From Psychrobacter sp. (lineage in GTDB: Bacteria; Pseudomonadota; Gammaproteobacteria; Pseudomonadales; Moraxellaceae): 32,169 bases of DNA. The stretch spans positions 1 to 32,169 of the forward strand of contig NZ_JAKDUI010000005.1 in the NCBI RefSeq assembly GCF_030457785.1, written 5' to 3'. This document shows positions 8,190 through 15,178 of this stretch, one piece after another; position 1 is the stretch's first letter; each line of letters begins with the position of its first letter. The translations under genes were made by a program, and so were the position numbers. The notes beneath the pieces were generated by a model. The model was not told the DNA's origin and did not search any database. It saw only the letters and a list, made by a program, of their open reading frames with translations.

Positions 8190-8639
8190 CTAGCGTACTA
8201 GCTTATTTAATCCGTCGGCAAACGATTTTTTGTCGCGGTCACCGTAGGGTTTTTGTCCGCTCATCTCCTGTAGCTCAAGCACGCCAGTACCGCGCATGGT
8301 GTCCATGAAATCACGCATGTTGAGTTTTTGCTTGATATTGTTTTTATCATAGACCACCCCTCGTGTGGTCAAAACCATACCGCCTTTGTCCAAAATATCA
8401 TTGGCCAAAGGGATGTCGCTAGTGATAGCCAAGTCGCCAGATTGTATTTGCTCGACGATATAATCATCTGCTTTATCAAACCCTGATGGCACGACGGTCA
8501 TGACGAGCAGCGGTGATTTACGCAGTCGTATGGGCTGATTGGCAACGAATATTGCTACCGTTTGTGTGCGTTCAGCAGTTTTGATAATCAAGTCTTTGGC
8601 TATCGAAGGTACTGAGTCAGCATCTACCCATATTTGCAT
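8190..8639 (-). CDS. yaiI: UPF0178 (DUF188) family protein YaiI/YqxD
   Basis: This is a conserved bacterial family of unknown biochemical function with a PIN-like or NYN-like appearance. The sequence begins with the family signature IWVDADSVP and continues with IFVANQPIRL, VPSGFDKADDYIVEQIQSGDLAITSDIPLA and VLTTRGVVYD. The conserved aspartates (about residues 6, 8, 57-58, 74) resemble a metal-binding nuclease centre, but activity is not shown. The length of 149 is normal. Its ATG overlaps the purK stop by one base (TAATG at 8641-8637), so it is probably translated by coupling with purK. The link to purine synthesis may be only transcriptional. A terminator follows. Confidence 0.92.
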   Translation of the reverse strand: MQIWVDADSVPSIAKDLIIKTAERTQTVAIFVANQPIRLRKSPLLVMTVVPSGFDKADDYIVEQIQSGDLAITSDIPLANDILDKGGMVLTTRGVVYDKNNIKQKLNMRDFMDTMRGTGVLELQEMSGQKPYGDRDKKSFADGLNKLVR

Positions 8640-10090
8640 TATTTTTTTGCCTTTGCAGTTTTAGTTTTGGCGTCTGCTGGATTGCTGATTTCACTATTTG
8701 CATTTTTTGGTTCAGATGCTTTGTCTGGCTCGTCGGCAATCACGGTATTGCTAGGCGTTTTATTGTCAGGAGCTTTGTCGTTAAGGGCTTTACTGCCAGA
8801 CACGCTGTTATCTCGAGCTCCAGTGTCTTTTATTTGAGCAGAGCTTAGTTGATCGTCGTTTACTTGCTCTTGTTGCTGTCTAGACTCATATTCTTTACGT
8901 AGACCGACTTTGTTGGGCAATACGGCGACCACTTTTGCCATTGAAGGCTCTAGGTCTACCACGTCATTTGGCATCAAAGTGATGTGTGCAATTTTACGGT
9001 CTTTACGCTCAGATTTATGATAGCTATGGTAGTGTACTCCGTCGATAGCCAATAGTGCGCTGATATCAGGATATTGTCCTAGCACGTTGACCATAATCGC
9101 AGGATGAACGTTGTCTGTATCACCTAAAGGCAAGTTCACCACGGCGCGGATATGGTTTTCGAATTGACTGGTGATAGCGCCTTCGATACTCCAGTGCCCA
9201 GAGTTGTGGACGCGTGGGGCGATCTCATTGGCAAGCAGGAAGTCATGATCACGATCGTCTTTAGTGACAAATAACTCAAGTGCCATCACACCCACATAGC
9301 CTAGGTGATTCATGACGGTGGTGATGGCTTCTTTTGCCTGGCTAAATATATGACTGGTACCAACAGCGGGCGCTTGTGTTTTGGCCAAAACTCCGTGGAA
9401 GTGGTGATTTTCAACCAAGTCATAGCAACGTACTGTGCCATCTTGTGCGCGTGCAGCGATGATAGATACTTCACGGCTAAAGTCAATAAAGCCTTCTGCG
9501 ATTAGCGGGGCAGGGGTGGGTGTTAGGCTACCTTTACCACTGACGGCATCTTTGAGGTCTTGCCAATCGGCCTTAATATCACTTTCTTGTTTGATGACGT
9601 ATTGACCTTTACCGTCATAGCCACCGCGACTGGTTTTGAGGACAATGGGTAATCCCAACGCTTCGCAAGCATGTTTTAAATCTGCTTCAGAGCTGATTTC
9701 TTTGAAAGGCACTGTGGCAATATCCAAGTCGTTGAACATCTGCTTTTCTTTTAAGCGGTCTTGGGCGATATCAAGTGCGATCGGCGGTGGAAACATGCCT
9801 TGCTTATTGCCAGACTTTGATAAGTTGGCCAATTTTTCGACGGTGGCGGTCGGTGTGTTCTCAAACTCCAAGGTAAAGACATCAGCAGCCGCGATGAAGT
9901 CATCGAGCTGATCACTACTGAATACTTGCCCATATAGGCTGGCAGGGCAGTGAGCGTTGTCTTCTAAAAATACACATTGATATCCGAGTGGCATCGCTGC
10001 TTCTGCGAGCATCATGCCAAGCTGACCACCGCCTAAGATGCCGATGGTTCGGATAGTTTGGGTAACAGGATAAGCGTTGGCTGTGGTCAT
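8639..10090 (-). CDS. purK: N5-carboxyaminoimidazole ribonucleotide synthase
   Basis: An ATP-grasp enzyme that converts aminoimidazole ribonucleotide, bicarbonate and ATP to N5-CAIR in de novo purine synthesis; PurE then rearranges the product. The sequence shows the N-terminal GILGGGQLGMMLAEAA (about 17-32), the ATP-grasp segment LPIVLKTSRGGYDGKGQ, ALELFVTKD and the substrate region ANEIAPRVHNSGHWSIEGA. The E. coli enzyme has 355 residues; this one has 483. The last 80 or so (about 404-483, DNA 8642-8881) are a low-complexity tail rich in Asp, Asn, Ser, Ala and Lys, ending in TKTAKAKK, with no recognisable domain. The frame stays open with no stop or frameshift, so the tail looks genuine. 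The stop overlaps the yaiI start. purE lies upstream on the same strand with a 284-nt gap. Confidence 0.95.
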   Translation of the reverse strand: MTTANAYPVTQTIRTIGILGGGQLGMMLAEAAMPLGYQCVFLEDNAHCPASLYGQVFSSDQLDDFIAAADVFTLEFENTPTATVEKLANLSKSGNKQGMFPPPIALDIAQDRLKEKQMFNDLDIATVPFKEISSEADLKHACEALGLPIVLKTSRGGYDGKGQYVIKQESDIKADWQDLKDAVSGKGSLTPTPAPLIAEGFIDFSREVSIIAARAQDGTVRCYDLVENHHFHGVLAKTQAPAVGTSHIFSQAKEAITTVMNHLGYVGVMALELFVTKDDRDHDFLLANEIAPRVHNSGHWSIEGAITSQFENHIRAVVNLPLGDTDNVHPAIMVNVLGQYPDISALLAIDGVHYHSYHKSERKDRKIAHITLMPNDVVDLEPSMAKVVAVLPNKVGLRKEYESRQQQEQVNDDQLSSAQIKDTGARDNSVSGSKALNDKAPDNKTPSNTVIADEPDKASEPKNANSEISNPADAKTKTAKAKK

Positions 10091-10182
10091 GGTATAGACT
10101 CTTTAAATAAAAAAATGAATAAGGCTTAAGTCATGCGTCGAAGTATCAAAAACTAAACGCTATTTTTATTGAAAACCTAAGC

Positions 10183-10222
10183 GCTATTAAGTAAGTGCTA
10201 TTAAGTAAGTGTTGTTAAATAG
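10183..10222. repeat. 14-bp tandem repeat in the purE-purK gap
   Basis: GCTATTAAGTAAGT occurs twice perfectly in tandem (10183-10196, 10197-10210), followed by a degenerate partial third copy (GTTGTTAAATAG). No ORF covers it. It lies in the otherwise featureless 10091-10374 spacer. Confidence 0.85.
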
Positions 10223-10244
10223 GAAAAGGTGCAACGTATGCACC
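10221..10244 (-). terminator. Weak terminator-like hairpin between purE and purK
   Basis: GGTGCA and TGCACC make a 6-bp stem with a 5-nt loop. On the minus strand it is followed by TTTTCCT. It is about 130 nt past purE. If functional, it would reduce read-through into purK rather than stop it. Confidence 0.3.
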
Positions 10245-10374
10245 TTGTGTTTAGTAGAAGCTGTCTTAAAAAATCGTAAATTTAGGGTGTGTTCTCAACT
10301 CAATAGATAATTTTCTCAATGGGTTGGAAGTGGCCAAATTTTTGCCAATCTAGCTCAACTCAACGTAAATTAAC

Positions 10375-10935
10375 TTAGTGGTTGATAATACCAGGCGTTG
10401 GACTAGCCAGAATGGTTTCGGTTTGCGTTTGGCGCATAGTATCTAGCTTAGTAGCAATTGATTCATCATGCAAGGCGAGCACTTGAATCGCAAGCAGAGC
10501 AGCGTTGTAAGCACCAGCTGTACCAATCGCTAATGTTCCGACAGCCACCCCTTTAGGCATCTGCACGATAGAGAGTAAGCTATCCCAACCGCTGAGCATT
10601 GACGACTTGACAGGCACACCAAACACAGGGAGTGGGGTTTGGCTAGCGCACATACCTGGTAGGTGCGCTGCACCGCCAGCACCAGCGATAATGACCTGTA
10701 AACCGTTGTCTTTGGCATTTTTTGCATAATCAAACAATCGGTCTGGCGTTCGATGCGCTGAGACGACTTCACAATCAAAAGCAATGTCAAAGTCTGCCAG
10801 TAGCTGTGCGGCTGCGCTCATGGTCGCCCAGTCAGACTGCGAGCCCATGATGATGCCGACTTTTGGTTGACCGGTAGGAGAGGTGATAGGACCGTTTTGA
10901 TCAACAGATTTAACAGTTGCTGAAGTTTTGCTCAT
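10375..10935 (-). CDS. purE: N5-carboxyaminoimidazole ribonucleotide mutase
   Basis: It rearranges N5-CAIR to CAIR (4-carboxyaminoimidazole ribonucleotide), the step after PurK. It is a class I PurE by its pairing with PurK. Motifs are [13 protein letters not shown] (about 27-39), the catalytic-histidine segment SAHRTPDR (59-66), and the mononucleotide loop [12 protein letters not shown] (84-95). The length of 186 exceeds the usual 160-170 because of a polar N-terminal leader of about 24 residues. The ATG at 10935 is preceded by GAGAG about 9 nt upstream. A candidate promoter sits immediately upstream. The spacer to purK holds short tandem repeats and a weak hairpin, so purK may or may not be in the same transcript. 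Confidence 0.96.
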   Translation of the reverse strand: MSKTSATVKSVDQNGPITSPTGQPKVGIIMGSQSDWATMSAAAQLLADFDIAFDCEVVSAHRTPDRLFDYAKNAKDNGLQVIIAGAGGAAHLPGMCASQTPLPVFGVPVKSSMLSGWDSLLSIVQMPKGVAVGTLAIGTAGAYNAALLAIQVLALHDESIATKLDTMRQTQTETILASPTPGIINH

Positions 10936-10958
10936 GCTTTGATTCTCTCAAAAAGACC

Positions 10959-10988
10959 ATCATACAAAAGTTTTGCTGCTTTCGTAAA
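10959..10988 (-). promoter_or_regulatory. Candidate sigma70 promoter for purE
   Basis: On the minus strand, TTTACG (10988-10983) and TATGAT (10964-10959) are separated by 18 nt. The predicted start near 10952 gives a short leader that retains the GAGAG site. Confidence 0.45.
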
Positions 10989-11034
10989 GCCGAGATTGAT
11001 GTTTAGTCGTGAAGTCTTGTTGGTAGTGCCATTT

Positions 11035-12000
11035 TTATGAATTACTTTTAGAAGACTTATCGTGATGATGTTGAATAAAGTTGTCGGCTGTTAGTGGTAA
11101 TGGTTTGGTTGTATCGAGCTGATAACAAGTCAGGTAACCATTGTCCGCCGCTGCTGAATAATCAGTACAAGCCACTTGCGCGCTGAGTGGTTCGGGTGCT
11201 CCTGTCAGCCAATAGTGGCCGATAAATACAGGCTTATCGGTATCAAGTGCAAAGTCTATATTCTCGGCCAGCACATGTGGCGGAATCTGAGCCAGCGCGG
11301 AAGAAGGAGCACGGGCAATCTCGTAAATAGTACGTGTATTCAGATCATCAAGCCACCAGCGGACTCGTACACGCTTGCGCTCCGTACCCTCTTTATCGAT
11401 CATCACCAAGCCGTCTGGTAGCGGCACTTCTACACCCTTTAACACTCGCTCTAAGGCATCAAAAGGAGGTGTGAATTCTCTCGAAGTTGCCTTGAGCGCG
11501 CGAGGGGTCAAGCAGTTGTCAGACGTCAAGAATGGCTTCAATACCGCCATGCTATCGACATCCCAGCAAGCATGAACAAAGCAGGCGTCATCAGTCTCTA
11601 GCCACAATGGGATCTCATAAAGACGATTGAGCCAATACCGATGTGCCTCAGAGCCAAATGGCACTTCTGCCAAAAACGCTTCGTGCTGGCGTGTGTGCGC
11701 ATCATCATGCGAGCGCAAATATTGGGTTGGTTGTTCAGGGTCAGATGTGGCAAAGGCTAAAGCATTGTATTCATGATTGCCCATCACTGCATCAGCGACG
11801 TCGGCATCTAACATCGCAAAAACGATCTCTAGTGTTGCTATCTGTTGCGAGCCACGATCGATCAAATCACCAATAAATAGCGCTCGATGACCGGCTGGCG
11901 GCACGAAGCACTCGCCATCATGGGTATAGCCCAATTCCGTAAGCAGTCCGACTAGCTTATCTGCGTAGCCGTGAATGTCGCCAATAATATCTATAATCAT
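11035..12000 (-). CDS. Calcineurin-like metallophosphoesterase (PrpA/ApaH-like)
   Basis: This is a cytosolic phosphoesterase of the calcineurin/PPP-like superfamily that uses two metal ions. Metal-binding motifs appear in order: GDIHG (7-11), GDLIDRG (44-50), GNHE (74-77), a later His in FVHACWD (about 143) and GHYW (261-264). The N-terminus and GHYW resemble bacterial bis(5'-nucleosyl)tetraphosphatase-like or protein phosphatase-like members. The substrate cannot be told from sequence; ApaH proper is shorter (about 275-280) than these 321 residues. The start at 12000 begins directly at the first beta-strand but lacks a strong Shine-Dalgarno. A 10-bp tandem repeat lies just upstream of the start. 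It is on the same strand as purE-purK. Confidence 0.87.
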   Translation of the reverse strand: MIIDIIGDIHGYADKLVGLLTELGYTHDGECFVPPAGHRALFIGDLIDRGSQQIATLEIVFAMLDADVADAVMGNHEYNALAFATSDPEQPTQYLRSHDDAHTRQHEAFLAEVPFGSEAHRYWLNRLYEIPLWLETDDACFVHACWDVDSMAVLKPFLTSDNCLTPRALKATSREFTPPFDALERVLKGVEVPLPDGLVMIDKEGTERKRVRVRWWLDDLNTRTIYEIARAPSSALAQIPPHVLAENIDFALDTDKPVFIGHYWLTGAPEPLSAQVACTDYSAAADNGYLTCYQLDTTKPLPLTADNFIQHHHDKSSKSNS

Positions 12001-12010
12001 AATGAACTAT

Positions 12011-12070
12011 CAAATTTTAAGTGATTTTAGGTGGTTTTACGTGGCTTCAAGTAGTTTTAAGTGGCTTCAA
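12011..12070. repeat. 10-bp degenerate tandem repeat
   Basis: Five consecutive decamers from 12021 start with GT: GTGATTTTAG, GTGGTTTTAC, GTGGCTTCAA, GTAGTTTTAA, GTGGCTTCAA. A related decamer precedes them at 12011. The period is exactly 10. It lies between the rhomboid stop and the phosphoesterase start. Confidence 0.8.
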
Positions 12071-12149
12071 GCAATAATGGGTGTGACAGAATAATATGGC
12101 AGTGTAATTCAAGGGATGTGCACAATACAAAACGCTTAAACGTTGGATA

Positions 12150-12174
12150 ATCGCCGGGTTAAAATCCTGGCGAT
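12150..12174. other. Hairpin spanning the rhomboid stop codon
   Basis: ATCGCCGGG and CCTGGCGAT form a 9-bp stem (one G·U-type pair) with a 7-nt loop containing the TAA stop of the rhomboid gene at 12161-12159. No T-tract follows on the minus strand, so it is not a classical terminator. It may stabilise the mRNA 3' region. Confidence 0.45.
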
Positions 12175-12767
12175 AATAGAGCGCCGATGAAATGTGGCAG
12201 GACCTGTGGTTCTAGGACAATGGTTGCGATGACCCCAAATGCACCGCCCCACATGTGCGCCATGTGATTGATGTTTGATCCGCCGCGTTTGTCAGCATAG
12301 ATACTGTAAGCCACATATGCAACTGCAAAGAGAATCGCAGGAATAGGAATAACAGCAAACAGGTACAACGTCTCCCATGGTGCCAGCAAAATAAAGGCAA
12401 ATAACACCGCCGAAACACCACCTGATGCTCCCAGACTTAAGTAGCTAGCACTGTTTTTATTTTTAAGATAGCTTGGAATCATGGCAATGATAATGGCGGC
12501 CACATAAAACACCACAAAACCGTAACCAAATAAAAATGATTGGTAGAGTCCTTCGATGGCTCGACCGAAAAAATATAAAGTAAACATGTTAAAAAGCAGA
12601 TGCATGCTATCCGCATGGATAAAACCATGTGTCACGAACCGATCCCACTGACCGTTGTTTACTGCTGGTGGATAAAAAATAAAGCGGTTAAACATCGTCT
12701 TGTTTTGCCATGCTAGCAAGCTGATAATAACCGTAATAATGATGATAAGAGTCGTGTGATTTAACAA
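12159..12767 (-). CDS. Rhomboid-family intramembrane serine protease
   Basis: A polytopic inner-membrane protease that cuts transmembrane helices of other proteins. The catalytic dyad is visible: Ser115 in SLGASGGVSA (GxSG motif) and His171 in NHMAHMWGGAFG. The loop region WDRFVTHGFIHADSMHLLFNMFTLYFFG (about 41-68) carries the conserved His/Asn set of the family. Six hydrophobic segments can be counted in 202 residues, a minimal GlpG-like core without an N-terminal cytoplasmic domain. The start is a TTG at 12767 giving MLNHTTLIIII; AAGGA lies 7 nt upstream, which supports this unusual codon. Natural substrates are unknown. Confidence 0.92.
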   Translation of the reverse strand: MLNHTTLIIIITVIISLLAWQNKTMFNRFIFYPPAVNNGQWDRFVTHGFIHADSMHLLFNMFTLYFFGRAIEGLYQSFLFGYGFVVFYVAAIIIAMIPSYLKNKNSASYLSLGASGGVSAVLFAFILLAPWETLYLFAVIPIPAILFAVAYVAYSIYADKRGGSNINHMAHMWGGAFGVIATIVLEPQVLPHFIGALLSPGF

Positions 12768-13188
12768 GTGATAATCCTTAGGCCGTGCCTAATGTGTGAC
12801 AGTGCAATAAGTGGCAACGTTGAAAGCCTAAGCATCGCTATGGCTAGATGTGAAATCATGCGAAATCACATGAAATAAGGGTACTCAATGATTAAGCCTT
12901 AGCTGCGGGCAACAGAGCAATATTAACAGTAGTCGTATCAATGCCAAGACCTATTATGTGACAAAATGCTGCACTTGTATGCTTTTTAGTGAATAATATA
13001 GCAATGTGTCAGACAGCGTGGGCAATGCCTTGTATCTTGATAGTGAGGATGACCATAATGGTAGCATTCATTCAATTCAACAAGGTGTAAATAGCTTCCG
13101 GGTGCAAACAGCAGGTGCAAACCTCTCCTAAACAGACGGCTCATTGCGTTGTAGACTTAAAATTGAAAGCTGAAAAAGGCAGTAATCT
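12768..13188. other. Divergent intergenic region, rhomboid / BON-like protein
   Basis: 421 bp between divergent starts, so both promoters should be here. TTGTAT (12975-12980) with TATAGC 16 nt later is a weak rightward promoter candidate. A 41-codon GTG-initiated frame (13006-13131) looks protein-like but has no ribosome site. No strong dyad or repeat was seen. Confidence 0.4.
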
Positions 13189-14901
13189 ATGGGTATTATT
13201 GATCAACTTGAACAAACCGTTACTCCAGCTGTGTTAGAAGGTCAGGCTCTAGATGACAATGTGGCTTATATCAGTCTGCTCGAGCAGTTCTACGCAATAT
13301 TATCCGCACGTTTGGCAATGCCCCAAATTTATTCACAACTGCTACGTCGTAATGACACGCTACCAGTTGATGGCGTAGCGGCGGCATCGTTATTTGAGCA
13401 GATTTGGCCAGACACCAAGGCGCAGCAGACCATCGTTCAAGAGCTAGCAGCCACGCATCACATCGAACAGTCTGAGACAACACAACTGCTGATCAAAGCA
13501 GCTCCACTTGCTTATCGTGAGCTTAAAGCCTTGGCGGACGGGCAGTTTTTGCCTGCCTTTCTACAAGACGAGCAGTCAGCAGTACGGCAGTATTTACCGA
13601 TTTGGTCGGCACCTATTATCACTGCTGCTCAAAGCATCGACGGTGGAGCAGATATGGATGCCGCAGTAGAAAAAAATACAGCAGCAGTAGGCGAAACCCC
13701 CTCAGACAGCCTGCATGAAGAGCCTATTACAGAGGCAAGGAGAAATAATACAACAGCTGATATAGCCAAAACACAGAGTCGAAGCATACGCCAAGCTGAT
13801 GCTGAAAGTTCCAATGCCGACTTTTTTGAAGAGGATGTTCATGATGACGACCATAAAAGCGCCATTCATGCGAACCCGGCAGCGCATCGTCTGCCGGAAG
13901 ACAGCGGTGTAAACCAGAAGAAAGGACCTACCCGTAACCAAGGTAATAGACTACTGGTGCGGATGTTTTTATTACTACTGGTTATAGCGGTGATTGGTTT
14001 GATTGCTTGGGCATTTCTCGTAAAACCTGACAATGCTGAAGAGATAGAACCAGTCGAAGAAACAGTTACTGCAGAACCTGCTGTTGAGATACCCACGACT
14101 GAAGAACCGAAAGAGATAGCGACACCAGTAGAGTTAATGGTGAGCGTGGATGATAGCGGCAGCTTGTATAGTTGTAGTGCGACTGTCGGCGATGCTGCAT
14201 TGCAAAGCACAATACAGCAGGCGTTTAACTCGAGCTTTGGCGGGCAGTCGAGCCGTTGTGAGGTCACTGTGCAGTCAGGCGTTTCCAACACCATGGCGGA
14301 TCTGCCAGCACCGTCACTACCGAATATTTTAACCATCCTGAGGTCTATTCCTTTTGCACGTTTACATCTGCAAAATAACAGTCTCAGGTTGGAAGCGCCT
14401 GATGATATGCAGCAGCAACGCTTGATCGCTGATATTCGTGCTTTAGCGCCGGCCACGACTATAGCCACGACCACAGACAGTGCAGCAGGTAGCACAGCAC
14501 CCATTACGACACCTGAGGATAACAATGATAGTGATGTCAGCAGTGAAATGAGTGGCATGAACCATATGTCAGGCATCAATGATCCAAACAACCAAATGGA
14601 TACCGGTGACGTCCCAGTAAACAATCAGAATGGCTATAATGATAGGATTGCGGAGAGTGGGGAATATCAGGCGACTGAGGATAACACGGGCGATATGGTG
14701 ATTCCTGCTCCAAATAATAATTCAAATAATCGTTTGGGCAACAATATGAACAATGTCCCTGCTGACAGATTTGATAATTCATTAACAAATAACGGGGCAG
14801 CGAATAGCCGCCAAACTAGCCCGTCAGGTCCTATCTCAGAAGCGGAAGCAGATGAGATGGCGAGTAGCGTCTTCGTGGCTGAACCAGCACAGGTTAGGTA
14901 G
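13189..14901 (+). CDS. Membrane-anchored BON-like domain protein, paralogue without OmpA domain
   Basis: I do not recognise a named gene. The 570-residue product has an N-terminal helical domain (about 1-150, starting IIDQLEQTVTPAVLEG, loosely DUF937/YidB-like), a polar linker, one transmembrane helix (about 255-278), and a periplasmic domain (about 315-430) resembling a BON or OmpATb-type fold with Cys329 and Cys357. The Asn/Asp/Ser-rich tail (about 440-570) has no recognisable domain. With no signal peptide, the N-terminal domain is expected to be cytoplasmic and the rest periplasmic. The downstream gene encodes a clear paralogue with the same order plus a C-terminal OmpA domain, which is absent here. 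AAAGGCAG precedes the ATG. The gap to the paralogue is 277 nt. A role in envelope organisation is inferred only. Confidence 0.8.
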   Translation: MGIIDQLEQTVTPAVLEGQALDDNVAYISLLEQFYAILSARLAMPQIYSQLLRRNDTLPVDGVAAASLFEQIWPDTKAQQTIVQELAATHHIEQSETTQLLIKAAPLAYRELKALADGQFLPAFLQDEQSAVRQYLPIWSAPIITAAQSIDGGADMDAAVEKNTAAVGETPSDSLHEEPITEARRNNTTADIAKTQSRSIRQADAESSNADFFEEDVHDDDHKSAIHANPAAHRLPEDSGVNQKKGPTRNQGNRLLVRMFLLLLVIAVIGLIAWAFLVKPDNAEEIEPVEETVTAEPAVEIPTTEEPKEIATPVELMVSVDDSGSLYSCSATVGDAALQSTIQQAFNSSFGGQSSRCEVTVQSGVSNTMADLPAPSLPNILTILRSIPFARLHLQNNSLRLEAPDDMQQQRLIADIRALAPATTIATTTDSAAGSTAPITTPEDNNDSDVSSEMSGMNHMSGINDPNNQMDTGDVPVNNQNGYNDRIAESGEYQATEDNTGDMVIPAPNNNSNNRLGNNMNNVPADRFDNSLTNNGAANSRQTSPSGPISEAEADEMASSVFVAEPAQVR

Positions 14902-15178
14902 CAGACGGACACAATGTCGTTTCGAGCACAAGTGCCCGCCAGCATGTAAATGGCCTGTGCTTGGATGACTTCGTGGTTACGTGAGGCAACTGAAATATTA
15001 CTTAATGTAGCATTTGAACAACAACTGGTTGATTGTGCATACATAGTTAGTACTTTTATAATGGCTAAAGTTGAATGTAGAAGCACAACTTCTTACTTAT
15101 TCAACACCATATATTGTCAAAAACTCTAATAATTAGATCATACAAATAAGCACTATTAAGTGAGGGAGAGCGCATACC

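Noticed and set aside
13006-13131. A 41-codon GTG-initiated frame reading like a normal soluble peptide just before the BON-like gene
   Set aside because: No ribosome site, no ATG in frame, a stop immediately upstream and no recognisable family; too short to claim without conservation.
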